DNA from: UBA10649 sp963700745 | GTDB taxonomy: Bacteria; Actinomycetota; Actinomycetes; S36-B12 | Length of the DNA stretch: 64,000 nucleotides | Reading direction: 5' to 3' | Assembly (NCBI GenBank): GCA_963700745.1 | Contig: CAVOYT010000012.1 | Location: 62,001 to 126,000, forward strand | Shown: piece after piece, positions 35,708 through 45,619 of the stretch | Layout: each line of letters begins with the position of its first letter | Numbering within the stretch: position 1 is the first letter of the stretch | Notes under the pieces: model-generated | What the model was told of the DNA's origin: nothing | Seen by the model: only the letters and a program-made list of their open reading frames with translations | The model's database searches: none | Program-made: the position numbers and the translations under genes

Positions 35708-37349
35708 CTAACCCGATCTCACCTGCCGCGCAGGCGAAGCCGCGAGCCGGTCGGCGGAGATCCACGCTCGATCGATCAGGTCGAGCAGGTCCGTGACGAC
35801 GACGTAGGTGTCCACGTCCTTCGTCCGTACGAACCAGCGAGCCAGACGGGTGCCGGCCAGCTCGCGCTCCGCGTCGATGTCCGCCCGCAACGTCGCCGGA
35901 CGGGGCACCGTGCGCGACGCGAGGAGGTCGGCGCGAGTGGTCTCCTGCATGCGGACGAGAACCTCGGCGGTCTCCGGAGGGATCGTCACGCCGTGCCGGT
36001 GACGGCGCCGGTGCACCCGCCGGAAGCCGGAGGCGAGCAGGTCCGCGAGATGGGCCAACTCGTCGGCCTCGCCCACGTAGGCCAGCAGCTCGGCGCTCTG
36101 CTCCTCGTCGCGAGCACTGGTCGACACCGCCCCGAGATAGCCGACGACGGCTCGCTGGTGCTGCCGGATGGAGTCCTTGCCCTGCTCCACCCAGTCGTTG
36201 AACGCGGAGTCGTCCTCCCACGGATCGTCGAGGGCGCACGCGTGGAATCCGTCGTTGAAGTAGTCGGCGACCTCGTCCAGGAGCCGATCGATCTCCCGAT
36301 CGACGGCGGACAGCCCGAGGGTGGCGGTCCCGGCCACGTCCTCGTCGAGGAAGGCGCTCTCCCCCGCCTCGACCGCGGGTTCCGGCCGCTCGGGGACCAT
36401 CCGTCGCACCAGGGCGAGCAGCGGAGCTCAGCAGCACCAGGAACACGACAGTGTTGATGCCGTTGAACAGCGTGTGCGCGTTGGCGAGCTCTCGTGGAGA
36501 TGCGACCGCGGACGTGTCCCCGCTGATGAGGTCCACCAGCCCGGTGAGCACCGGCAGCAGCAGGAGCCACACGATTGCGCCCAGCAGGTTCACCGTCACG
36601 TGCACCATCGCCGTGCGCAGGGCCTCACGCCCCTTGCCGATGGCGGCGATGAGCACCGTCACGCAGGTGCCGATGTTGGCGCCGAGGATGATCGCGATCC
36701 CCGTGGGCAGGTCGATCAGGCCCGTGGCGGCCATGGTGATGACGATGCCGGTCGTGGCGCTCGACGACTGGATGAGGGCGGTGAGCGCGGCGCCGGCCAG
36801 CAGGGCGACGAGCGGACTGCTCGACCCGCTGAGGACATCGAGTACCGGCTGGTACGAGGCGAGCGGTGACATCGCGTCGCCCATGACCTCGAGGCCCAGG
36901 AACACCAGCCCGAGTGCGGCGAGCGCTCGACCGGTCTCGAGCCACGATGGGCGCCGCACGAACAGCCACAGCACGGCGCCGACAGCCACCAGCCCAAGGC
37001 TGAACTGGGTGATGTTGAGCGCGATCACCTGCGCCGTGACGGTCGTGCCCAGGTTGGCGCCGATGACGACCGAGGCCGCCTGGGTCAAGGTGAGCAGTTC
37101 AGCCGAGACGAACCCCACCGTCAGCACCGTCGTCACCGATGAGGACTGGAGGGCGGCCGTCGCCACCGCCCCGGTGAGGGCCCCCATGACACGATTCGAC
37201 GACAGCCTCTGCAGCACGCGCTGGAGTCGGTGGCCGGCGAGCGCCTTCAGGGCGTCCGTCATCTGGTCCATGCCGATGAGGAACAGCGCCAGGCCGCCCG
37301 CCAGCGAGACCACCAGCAGGGGCCAGTCCGGGCTCTGCGACCCGCTCAC
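35708..37349 (-). CDS. Na/Pi cotransporter family protein with PhoU-like tail (one frameshift)
   Basis: The N-terminal membrane part has the NptA repeat signatures (LFLIGMDQMTDALKALAGHRLQ; TAALQSSSVTTVLTVGFV; LIQSSSATTGIVITMAATGL). The C-terminal ~230 residues, in another frame after a shift near 36425, are a helical PhoU-like domain (TLGLSAVDREIDRLLDEVAD). Reading LLSS then LLALVRRMVPERP restores about 547 residues. It should import phosphate with Na+. Cysteine synthase follows after 10 bases. Confidence 0.85.
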
Positions 37350-37373
37350 GTCATGCCCCCGACGTCCATCTCT

Positions 37374-38344
37374 CTACGGTGCCACGCCCGGCAGGCTCAT
37401 GGGAGGTCCTGCCCAGCGCTCCGTGGCCAAGGCGATCGCCCCGTCGATCGGCGGGGTGGACGTGACGGTCACGATCGCGGACGGCGCGAGATCGGCCAGG
37501 GTCGATTCGACGGCGGCCATCAGCAGCGGATCACCGGACGCCCCGATTCCCCCGCCCACGACGATCGGCACGGTCCGCTCCTCCAGCCCGAGCCGCGCGA
37601 GAAGCGACGCCGCCAGCAGAGCGATCTCCCGGCCCTGACGGTGCACGAGCGCGCGCGCGGCCTCGTCACCGTCCCGGGCCGCGGCGAAGATGTCGGGCAC
37701 CCGCCCTCGCCAATCCGCGGGATCGATGCTTCCCCGGTGCACGCCGGCGGCCACCTCGCGCACCGACGTTGTCCCTGACCACGCCAGCACCAGGGCGCGG
37801 AGCGCGGTCGGCCGCCCCCGTCCGTCCTCGGCGCGCGCGGCGAGCCACAGCGCCTCCTCGACCAGGTCGATGGCGCCGCCCCAGTCGCCGGAGCACCGAC
37901 CGAGCGCCGGGATGCGGGCGATCGACCCGTCCGAGCGGACGGCCAGTCCGTTGATGCCCGATCCGCACACCACGACGGCGGCGTCGGGCTCCCGCGTCCC
38001 GGCCCGCAGGAGGGCGAACAGGTCGTTGGCGAGCGTGAGGGATCGGCACCCCCAGGCCGTGCTCCGGAGCAGGGGGGCCATGGTCGCCTCGTCCTCGGGC
38101 AGGTCGATGGCCGTCAGGTAGCAGCCGGCGTGGACGACGCGGTCAGCCGTCGTGGATGCGGAAGCCAGGGCGGCCAGGACGGACGCATCGATCCGCCGGA
38201 CCGCCTCGGCGGCGCCAGCTCGTGGTGCGAGCAGCCGGGTCCGCGATGCCGCGCGAGGACGGCTCCCGACCCCTCGTCCATCACCGCGACGTCGGTCTTG
38301 CTGCCGCCCCCGTCGACCGCGACGACGACGCCGCGGGCGGTCAC
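37374..38344 (-). CDS. BadF/NAG-kinase-type sugar kinase (one frameshift)
   Basis: GTG at 38344 starts RGVVVAVDGGGSKTDVAVMD, the phosphate-1 motif of BadF/BcrA-type ASKHA kinases. After a shift near 38215 it continues AEAVRRIDASVLAAL and then CGSGINGLAVRSDG, RCSGDWGGAIDL and VVGGGIGASGDPLL. Repaired length is about 323. Such proteins include N-acetylglucosamine kinases. The start overlaps the GH4 stop by four bases (GTGA), so the kinase should phosphorylate a sugar linked to the GH4 pathway. Confidence 0.83.
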
Positions 38345-39607
38345 CGCGCCCACTCCAGGAACTCGCGGTTGGCGGCGATCAGCGCATCGGCGAGCGCCGG
38401 TCGCCCGATCCCACTGGCCGACGAGCGGATGGGCGAGCAACGCCTCGACCACGCGATCCCGGCTTCCCTCGAGCGCGGCACGAAGCGCAAGCGCCTCGTA
38501 GTCGCTCACGTGGGCGATGAGCCCGGAGAGCAGTGGCGGGAGGGCATCGACCTCGCGCGGTCGCAGACCTTCGCTCGTGACGTCGCACACCGTCTCGATG
38601 ACCGCATCGGGCGAGAGGAAGGGCAGCGTCCCATCGTTGCGGACGTTCGCGACGTGCGGTCCAGCGTGCTCGGGCCCACCGAGGAGCGCGGCGATGAGCC
38701 CGACCGCCGCCTCGGAGTAGTAGGCGCCACCGCGCTGGTCGAGCAGGGCCGGCTTGGCCAGCAGGCCAGGATCCCGGTAGCGCTCGAGCAGCCCGGCCTC
38801 GATCCGCTGGACCTCCTGGGCTCGCGTGCCCTCACGGCGCAGCCGCGCCACCTCCTCGTCATGCGCGTAGTAGTACCTCAGGTAGTAGGACGGCACCATG
38901 CCCAGCTGGCGCAGCAGCACCAGGGGGAGGTCAAGTCGCTCCGCCAGCGCCGGCCCGAACTCGTCGATGATCCGCGGCAGGACGTCGAGACCGCCGACGC
39001 GCACCGACCGGATCCACGTGAGATGGTTCAACCCCACATGGTCGAGAACAATCTCGTCCGGCTGGACGGCGAGCCACTCCGCGAACAACCGCTGGAAGCC
39101 GATCGCGACGTTGCACAGGCCCACCGCGCGGCGTCCGTCGTCGAGGAGGGCCCGGGTCACGATTCCGACGGGATTGGTGAAGTCGACGATCCAGGCGTCC
39201 GGCTCCGAGCGGATCGCCGCCTCCCGGGCAACGTCGAGGGCCACCGGCACCGTGCGCAGTGCCTTGGCAAGGCCACCCGCACCGGTGGTCTCCTGGCCGA
39301 CGCATCCAAACTCCAGCGGGAACGACTCGTCGCGCGCGCGTGCCTGCTGGCCCCCGACACGGAACTGCAGCAGCACCACCGCCGCGCCGTCGAGTGCCTG
39401 CGCCCGGTCATCGGTCAGGACCAGTCGTGTCGGCGAGCCCACGTGCCGCAGCATCCGATCGGCGAAGGCACCAACCACCGACAGTCGCTCAGCATCGGGA
39501 TCGACCAGCACGAGCTCCTCGACCAAGAGGCCGACCGGCAGGCGCGACAGACCGTCGACGAGTTCGGGGGTGTAGGTCGAGCCTCCACCGATGACGGCGA
39601 TCTTCAC
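38341..39607 (-). CDS. Glycoside hydrolase family 4 (6-phospho-glycosidase type, one frameshift)
   Basis: About 422 residues. It has the GH4 Rossmann start MKIAVIGGGSTYTPELVDGL, VDFTNPVGIVT, the metal Cys in GLCNVAIGFQR and the metal His in GLNHLTW. GH4 enzymes use NAD+ and Mn2+ to cleave 6-phospho-alpha or beta-glucosides. The C-terminus shifts frame near 38400: LVGQWD is followed by ALADALIAANREFLEWAR. The sugar kinase is coupled by a four-base overlap. A PTS system is not in the window, so the phosphate may come from that kinase. Confidence 0.87.
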
Positions 39608-39812
39608 TCGCCAAGCCTCTCAGGTGGGACGGGCCGATCGCGGATGTCCGCCGCCAGGACGCGGATGGCGTCCGGCACGCGCACCCCTTGTGCGGGGCGG
39701 CATATGCGAGGAGCATGCCAACACCGCGCTCGCTCGTCTGGACCGCGGCGGCACACGCCGGCCCGGCCACCCGACGCGCTCTGCCCCTCGGGCCGCCTCT
39801 CAAGGAGTTCCT

Positions 39813-39986
39813 ATGGCCATGCTCATCGTTCGCCATCAGGTAGAGGATTTCGACCGCTGGCGTGCGGGCTACGACGCGAACGCCGACGTCCGCACCAACG
39901 GCGGCGTCCGCCATCAGATGGTCTATCGCTCGGCGACGACAGGCGTCGTCGGAGCGCCGCAGATCTGGTTCGTCGAGGAGGCCTGA
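39813..39986 (+). CDS. 57-residue cyclase-like protein, apparently internally deleted
   Basis: The first ~40 residues (MLIVRHQVEDFDRWRAGYDA) match the N-terminus of ~100-residue ferredoxin-fold cyclase-like proteins, and the last 14 (GVVGAPQIWFVEEA) match their C-terminus. Some 40 central residues are missing in frame. An AAGGAG ribosome site precedes the ATG. It is either a decayed gene or a mis-assembled one. Function unknown. Confidence 0.6.
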   Translation: MAMLIVRHQVEDFDRWRAGYDANADVRTNGGVRHQMVYRSATTGVVGAPQIWFVEEA

Positions 39987-40062
39987 GGTACTGGAGTTCG
40001 CCGAGATCCCCGTGGTGGTCGTCCCCTCCCCCTGACCTCCAGCAGCCGCCCGCGGCGGCCGG

Positions 40063-40266
40063 CTACTGCCCCGTGCAGCCCGGGGTCGTGCCTTCCGTGA
40101 GATCCACGCAGTCAGCAAGCTCATCTCCGATCACATTGCCCTCGATCGTGATGGCGCCGTCACCGTCCGTTTGTGGGTCACCCAAATCGAAGTCCTCGGA
40201 GGAGCACCCGGCCAGGAGGCCCACCGCCAGGGCGATGGATATGAACGCGGCCGGCAGTCGTCGCAT
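40063..40266 (-). CDS. Small lipoprotein
   Basis: A 67-residue protein with a clear lipoprotein signal (FISIALAVGLLAGC, lipobox LAGC) and an acidic mature part containing two Cys (ADCVDL, PGCTGQ), which could form a disulfide. No family recognised. It starts two bases after the end of the superinfection-immunity-like gene, so it should be co-translated with it. Confidence 0.7.
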   Translation of the reverse strand: MRRLPAAFISIALAVGLLAGCSSEDFDLGDPQTDGDGAITIEGNVIGDELADCVDLTEGTTPGCTGQ

Positions 40267-40268
40267 CG

Positions 40269-40508
40269 CTAGTCGATGACGATGACCTGTCGCTGCGCGC
40301 GAAGTGACATCACGAGCGCGACGATCCAGCCGACGACGGTCCATCCCAGCAGCAGGTTGACCCAGAACACCGACCAGTGCGGCACGTCGCGAACCGCGGC
40401 AATGGCCCACGGCAGCATGTAGCCGGCGGTGAGGATCGCCACGATGACGGCCACCACCTTGGTCGTCGTCCAGGATCGGTCAGCCGGCTCGACTCGCGCG
40501 GTACTCAT
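40269..40508 (-). CDS. Superinfection-immunity family membrane protein
   Basis: A 79-residue protein with two membrane helices. The segment VNLLLGWTVVGWIVALVMSL is the signature of the family named after phage T4 Imm. Most chromosomal members are not linked to phages and their role is unknown; no phage genes lie nearby. It is followed immediately by a small lipoprotein gene. Confidence 0.82.
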   Translation of the reverse strand: MSTARVEPADRSWTTTKVVAVIVAILTAGYMLPWAIAAVRDVPHWSVFWVNLLLGWTVVGWIVALVMSLRAQRQVIVID

Positions 40509-40526
40509 GCGCCGATTGTACGTGCC

Positions 40527-40877
40527 TCAGTCGGCCGGGAGTTTCCGGATGGAGGCGGCGCCCTTGTGGTCGCCCTCCTTGCCGAGCCGCGAATTCAGCA
40601 TGCTCACGAGCTTGTCGGCGGCCGCATCGAAGCAGGCGACGAACTCGGGGGCATCAGCCGTGACGGCGACGGGCTGCAGCCCCGACGGCCGAGCCTCGAT
40701 GGTGCACCGCATCTCCGCCATGCCGACCTGGCTGCGGTTCTCGTCCGTGAACCCGACTTCGACGCGGGTCAGCCTCTGTCCGAATCGCGCCAGCCGACTC
40801 TCCAGGACACCTCGGACATGCCGATCGAGGTCGGGGCTCACGACGACCGCATTCTCACTGTGAACGAAGATCTCCAT
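40527..40877 (-). CDS. HPF/RaiA-type ribosome hibernation factor
   Basis: A 116-residue protein matching the S30AE domain: MEIFVHSENAVVVSPDLDRH, then RLTRVEVGFTDENR and FDAAADKLVSMLNSRLGK. It lacks the C-terminal dimerisation domain of long HPF. It would bind the 30S subunit and silence ribosomes in slow growth. The start at 40877 has GAGGAGG upstream. It is divergent from sbcD. Confidence 0.85.
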   Translation of the reverse strand: MEIFVHSENAVVVSPDLDRHVRGVLESRLARFGQRLTRVEVGFTDENRSQVGMAEMRCTIEARPSGLQPVAVTADAPEFVACFDAAADKLVSMLNSRLGKEGDHKGAASIRKLPAD

Positions 40878-41058
40878 GATCGCTGCCTCCTCGTGACATC
40901 CGTGCACCTGACACTTTGACAATAGGACCGAACGCTCATCGATGACCGACTCAAGCACCGCCCCTGAGGCCGCTCCGGCCGCAGCGAGCGCTGAACGTCA
41001 GTCTCGGCGAATACCATGCGGATCAACCGCTGCGGCTCGAGTTGACGATGGGGAGGCC

Positions 41059-42243
41059 ATGAGGCTGCTGCACACCTCGGACTGGCACCTCGGGCGCTAC
41101 CTGCAGACCGTGCCGCTCGTCGAGCACCAGCGTGCCTTCCTCGCCTGGCTGGCCGCCCTGGCCCGCGAGCGGCGTGTCGATGCCGTCCTCGTATCCGGCG
41201 ACGTGTACGACCGGGCCATCCCCTCGATCGACGCGGTGCATCTGTTCGAGGAGGGGCTCGTCGGGCTCGTCGACGTCTGCCCGGTCGTGCTCATCTCGGG
41301 CAACCACGACTCGGCCACTCGCCTCGGGTTCGGCGGTCCGCTGCTCGAGGCGGCCCGCGTGCACCTGCGCTCGTCCGTGGACGACGTCGACCGACCCGTG
41401 GCGCTGACCGATGACCACTCCACCGTGCTGGTCTACGGCCTGCCCTACCTCGAGCCTGAGGTGGTGCGGAAGGCGCTCGACGCGGAGAAGTCCCACGAGG
41501 CCGTGCTCACCGCGGCGATGGACCGGGTTCGCGCCGACCTCGCTTCCCGTCGGCAGCAGGCCGAACAGAGCGGTGCCCCGGCACCCCGCGCCGTCGTCAT
41601 GGCCCACGCCTTCATCACCGGTGGGACGGTCAGCGAGTCCGAGCGTGACGTCAGCGTGGGCGGCATCGCCGACGCCCCGGCGGACGTCTTCGCCGGCGTC
41701 GACTATGTGGCCCTCGGCCATCTGCACGGCCCCCAGGAGATCCGCAACGCGGGCGGTCCCACCACTCGGTACAGCGGTTCCCCCCTCGCCTACTCCTTCT
41801 CCGAGGAGTCGCACGTGAAGTCGGTGACCATCGTCGAGATCGACGCTGACGGCGGTATCTCGACGGAACTCATCCCCGCACCGGTGCCTCGGCGCCTGCG
41901 GACCATCACCGGGGATCTCGCCGCGCTCATCGAGGACGAGGGACTCGCGGACGCCGCGGACGACTGGGTGCGTGCCATCGTGACCGACACGCGCCGACCC
42001 GAGAACCCGATGGAGATTCTGCGCACCCGGTTCCCCCACACCATCGAGCTCACCTGGTCACCGCACCTCGACGGCGAGCCACTGCCCGACGTCACGCCGC
42101 GCGTCGACCCCAGCTCAAGCGATCCGGTCGAGATCGTCATGTCCTTCGTCGAGCACGTCGCGAGCGAGCCAGCCACCGAGGCGGAGCGTGCCCTGATCGA
42201 GGAGTCCGTGGAGCGCGTGCGCATCGCCGAGGCGGCCCGATGA
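41059..42243 (+). CDS. sbcD: Exonuclease SbcD subunit
   Basis: A 394-residue calcineurin-type nuclease. Metal-binding motifs are in LHTSDWHLGR (start), VSGDVYDRA, ISGNHDSATRL, MAHAFITGG and ALGHLHGPQ. With SbcC it forms the Mre11-Rad50-type complex that trims DNA ends and cleaves hairpins. The ATG at 41059 has GGGGAGG upstream and places DWH near the N-terminus as usual. The sbcC start overlaps the stop (ATGA). Confidence 0.94.
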   Translation: MRLLHTSDWHLGRYLQTVPLVEHQRAFLAWLAALARERRVDAVLVSGDVYDRAIPSIDAVHLFEEGLVGLVDVCPVVLISGNHDSATRLGFGGPLLEAARVHLRSSVDDVDRPVALTDDHSTVLVYGLPYLEPEVVRKALDAEKSHEAVLTAAMDRVRADLASRRQQAEQSGAPAPRAVVMAHAFITGGTVSESERDVSVGGIADAPADVFAGVDYVALGHLHGPQEIRNAGGPTTRYSGSPLAYSFSEESHVKSVTIVEIDADGGISTELIPAPVPRRLRTITGDLAALIEDEGLADAADDWVRAIVTDTRRPENPMEILRTRFPHTIELTWSPHLDGEPLPDVTPRVDPSSSDPVEIVMSFVEHVASEPATEAERALIEESVERVRIAEAAR

Positions 42244-44978
42244 AGTTGCATCGACTCGTCCTCACCGGAGTCGGGCCGTTCAAGACCCGGCAGGAGATCG
42301 ACTTCGACGCCCTGTCATCGTCTGGGCTCTTCCTCATCGAGGGGCCAACCGGCTCGGGCAAGACCACGATCATCGACGCGATCGTGTTCGCTCTCTTCGG
42401 CGTTGTCTCCGCCGGCGGTGACGACGTCACGCGCATGCGGATCCGCAGCCACTACTGCGGCGAGACCGACCCCACCGGCATCACCTGCGAGTTCTCGGTA
42501 GACGGCCGGCGACACCGCGTGACTCGGGTGCCGGCTGGCGTGCGTGATCCCGAGGAGCCCGACAAGCCGGCCAAGTCCAAAGGAGTCCGGCAGACCCTGA
42601 CGGAGTTCGGCTCGGACGGCTCCGAGGTGCGGGTGCTGACGTCGCGCAAGGACATCGAGGATCACGTCGAGGGCCTGCTGCGCATGACCACCGAGCAGTT
42701 CCGTCAGCTCGTCGTCCTGCCCCAGGGCCAGTTCGCTGAACTGCTGCGCAAGACGCCGGCCGAGCGACTCGCCTCGCTCGGCCCGCTGCTCGAGGACGGA
42801 TTCATCGAGCGCGTGCAGAACGACCTCGACCAGCAGGGCAGGGCGGCTCAGGATGAGCGCCGGGCCGCGGTGACCGCGGTGGACCAGTCGGCGCAACGAC
42901 TCGCGGGCCGACTGAAGGCGCGCCTGGAGGCCACGCCCCCCGAAGTCGATTTCACCGACCCGGCCGTCGCTGACCAAGGGCGCCGGGATGTCGTCGAGAC
43001 GGTGCTGGCCGAGGTCGCGAGCCAGGCCGAGGCCAGCGCGCGGGCGCGGGACGAGCAGGCGGTCGCAACATCCGCTCTCCGGGAGGCGGCGAGGGTGGCC
43101 GACGAGACGCTGGCCACGCTGCGCGGGATCCGGGAGGCGCAGGAGGCCGTGGAGCTGGCGCGCGAGGCCCTCGCGCCGGAGGACGCCGACCTCACCGAAT
43201 CGACGAGCACAGCGCGCATCGGGCACCTGCGCAGACTCGAGGGATCGCTGGAGGATCACGCCGCATGGGAGAAGCAGGCTCCGCAGCGAGCGGCCGTGCG
43301 CGAGGAGCTCGCCCGGCGGGAGCAGGAGCTACGCGAGTCGATCGAGTTCCTGCGGGCGCAGAAGGGGTCCATCCCCGAGCTCCGCACCGAACTCGAGCAG
43401 CGTCGTGACGCAGCCCAGTCCCTGGCCGGCGGCCTGGACGCGGCCCGGGCGCAGGAGGCGCGCCTCACGGCGCTTGTCGCCAAGGCCGGCGAGCTGGCGG
43501 CACAGCGAACCGCTCTCCACGCTCTCGCCCTGGCCCTCGAGCAGGCGGCGGCCGACGCGGTTGCTGCCCAGGCGGCGGCGGAGGAAGCCACTGCGGCGTG
43601 GGAGGACCTCACCGTCCGGCAGCACAGCGGCACCGCCGCGGCCCTCGCCACCATGCTGGTGGCGGGCGAGGCCTGCCCGGTGTGCGGGTCGAGCGAGCAT
43701 CCTCATCCGGCTCTCGTCGCGGATGGCACCGATTTCGTGGCGGACACGCAGGTGCGCGAGGCTCGCGCCACGGCCACCACGGCTCGCGCGGACGCGGGCG
43801 CCGCAGCAACGGCGGCCGATCGTGCCCGTCAGGCCCACGAGGAGGTCCGCGCGTCGGTGGCCGGCCTCGTCGGAGCCCTCGGCGACCAGGACGAGGCATC
43901 ACTGCAGGCCGACCTGGAGACTGCGCGCGGAACTCGACTGCGGGCCGAGACAGCCCTTGCTGAACTCCCCGAGATCGTGTCGTCGATCAGTGGTCTCGAC
44001 GATACCGAGCGCTCCCTTGCCGAGCAGCTCGCCGACCAGGATCGGCAGGCCACCACCGCTGCCTCCACCATCGCGGCCGACGACCGGGTCGAGCAGAAGC
44101 GCACCGACCTGATCGCGGGGATCATCGGCGAGGCGGAGTCGGCGAGCGACCTTCTGGCCGAGACCCGGTCCCGGATCGCTGCGGTCGAGACCATGGCCAT
44201 GGCATGGGCCGACCTCGCCGCCGTCGCGGCGTCCGTACCGACGAAGCTACGCACTCTCCCGATCGAGAGCGCCGAGGCGCACGCGCGGGTCGCGCACGAG
44301 AAGCAGGCCGCGGCCGACTCCCTGCTGTCGGGACTCACCGACGAGGCCAGTGCCCTGTCCTCCCTGCTCGATGACGCGAGACCACTTGCCGCGGCGTTCG
44401 GCGACGCGCTGGCTCGCCGGCGCACCGTCGAGGCCGCGACGGCCCCGGCGATCGGACTGGCGGCGTTAGTCCGTGCCGACAACCTCAAGCGGCTGCAGCT
44501 GCGCAGCTACGCCCTCCAGCGCCGCTTCGAGTCCGTACTCGCAGCCGCCTCCGTGCACCTCGAGCGGATGAGTTCTGGCAAGTTCCGGTTCGAGCTGAAC
44601 GAGGAGACCGCTCGGGCGGGGCAGTCCGGATTGGGAATCTCGCTGTTCGACTCGTGGACCGGGAAGCCGCAGGACCCCAAGTCCCTTTCCGGCGGCGAGA
44701 CGTTCTACGCATCCCTCGCCCTCGCCCTCGGGCTCGCCGACGTCGTCCGCGGCGAGGCCGGCGGTTCGTCCCTGGAGACGCTGTTCGTCGACGAGGGGTT
44801 CGGCTCCCTCGACCAGGACACGCTGTACCAGGTGCTCGAGCAGCTCGACCAGCTCCGAGCGGGCCGTCGGGCCGTCGGCGTGGTCAGCCACGTCACCGAG
44901 ATGAAGGAGTCGATCCCGGATCGGATCGAGGTGCGGCGCCAGGCGGACAGCACGAGCGTCGTGGTCACCGATCCGTGA
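42240..44978 (+). CDS. sbcC: Exonuclease SbcC subunit
   Basis: A 912-residue Rad50-type ATPase. Walker A is EGPTGSGKTTIID near the N-terminus. Two long coiled-coil regions flank a zinc hook CPVC (479-482). The C-terminal ATPase half has SLSGGETFYASLALAL and the Walker B TLFVDEGFGSLDQD. It works with SbcD on DNA breaks and hairpins. It is complete and without a frameshift, unlike many genes of this window. Confidence 0.95.
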   Translation: MKLHRLVLTGVGPFKTRQEIDFDALSSSGLFLIEGPTGSGKTTIIDAIVFALFGVVSAGGDDVTRMRIRSHYCGETDPTGITCEFSVDGRRHRVTRVPAGVRDPEEPDKPAKSKGVRQTLTEFGSDGSEVRVLTSRKDIEDHVEGLLRMTTEQFRQLVVLPQGQFAELLRKTPAERLASLGPLLEDGFIERVQNDLDQQGRAAQDERRAAVTAVDQSAQRLAGRLKARLEATPPEVDFTDPAVADQGRRDVVETVLAEVASQAEASARARDEQAVATSALREAARVADETLATLRGIREAQEAVELAREALAPEDADLTESTSTARIGHLRRLEGSLEDHAAWEKQAPQRAAVREELARREQELRESIEFLRAQKGSIPELRTELEQRRDAAQSLAGGLDAARAQEARLTALVAKAGELAAQRTALHALALALEQAAADAVAAQAAAEEATAAWEDLTVRQHSGTAAALATMLVAGEACPVCGSSEHPHPALVADGTDFVADTQVREARATATTARADAGAAATAADRARQAHEEVRASVAGLVGALGDQDEASLQADLETARGTRLRAETALAELPEIVSSISGLDDTERSLAEQLADQDRQATTAASTIAADDRVEQKRTDLIAGIIGEAESASDLLAETRSRIAAVETMAMAWADLAAVAASVPTKLRTLPIESAEAHARVAHEKQAAADSLLSGLTDEASALSSLLDDARPLAAAFGDALARRRTVEAATAPAIGLAALVRADNLKRLQLRSYALQRRFESVLAAASVHLERMSSGKFRFELNEETARAGQSGLGISLFDSWTGKPQDPKSLSGGETFYASLALALGLADVVRGEAGGSSLETLFVDEGFGSLDQDTLYQVLEQLDQLRAGRRAVGVVSHVTEMKESIPDRIEVRRQADSTSVVVTDP

Positions 44979-45023
44979 GCACCCTCAATGAAGCGCCCGG
45001 CAGAGGTCGTGCGTCAATAGGGC

Positions 45024-45566
45024 ATGCCCTTCCGTGGCCTGGCCGCCGCCCTCATCGCCCTCGCGGTTCTGCTCGTGCCCGTGGCACCCAGTGCTGCCTT
45101 CGCTGCCTCCGGCCCCGCGATCGTCACGGCGTCCCCGGCCTCGGACGCCGCGACTGCCGCGCGGGAGGCGCGCGCGCTGCGACGTGCGGTGAACGCCATG
45201 ATCCGCGACTACGAGAACACGTACGGCGACCGGCTCACCGCTGCCGAGCAGGCCCAGATGGACCTGCATCGCGCAGCGGCCGACCGACACCTCGCATCGG
45301 TGGTCGTCACCACCCGACGGCTGTCCCAGCTCGCCTCGTCGTCGGCTTCCCGGACACGGGCTCTGGCCGCTGCGCGCGCCGCGATCGCTGCGCATCGTCG
45401 CGCCCGGGCGGCGGCCGAGTCATCGTTCGAGTCCGTCCGCGCCACCCTTGAGCCGAGGCTGTCACTGTGGGAGGGCCTGCAGGCGCTACGCGACTATGAC
45501 GAGATGCTGGGCCGCTTCGATGATCTCGGTGACCGCTTGAACGACATCGCCAAGGAGTACACATAG
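45024..45566 (+). CDS. Secreted helical protein of unknown function
   Basis: A 180-residue protein with a signal peptide (residues 1-27, ending AFA) and a mature part almost entirely alpha-helical, very rich in Ala and Arg (AREARALRRAVNAMIRD; RTRALAAARAAIAAHRRARAAAE). It looks like a coiled-coil or helical-bundle exoprotein. Its start lies 45 bases after the sbcC stop. No family recognised. Confidence 0.7.
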   Translation: MPFRGLAAALIALAVLLVPVAPSAAFAASGPAIVTASPASDAATAAREARALRRAVNAMIRDYENTYGDRLTAAEQAQMDLHRAAADRHLASVVVTTRRLSQLASSSASRTRALAAARAAIAAHRRARAAAESSFESVRATLEPRLSLWEGLQALRDYDEMLGRFDDLGDRLNDIAKEYT

Positions 45567-45619
45567 TCGCGCGCACGCCTCGGCAGACGGCGGTCACCCC
45601 GTGGCTTGCGGGGTCGATA

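Noticed and set aside
38156..40279. A 707-residue open frame on the plus strand
   Set aside because: Antisense to the GH4 glycosidase and sugar kinase; no motif and biased composition.
40269..40508. Phage-related immunity gene as a sign of prophage
   Set aside because: No integrase, capsid, tail or terminase genes are near; the family is widespread on chromosomes.
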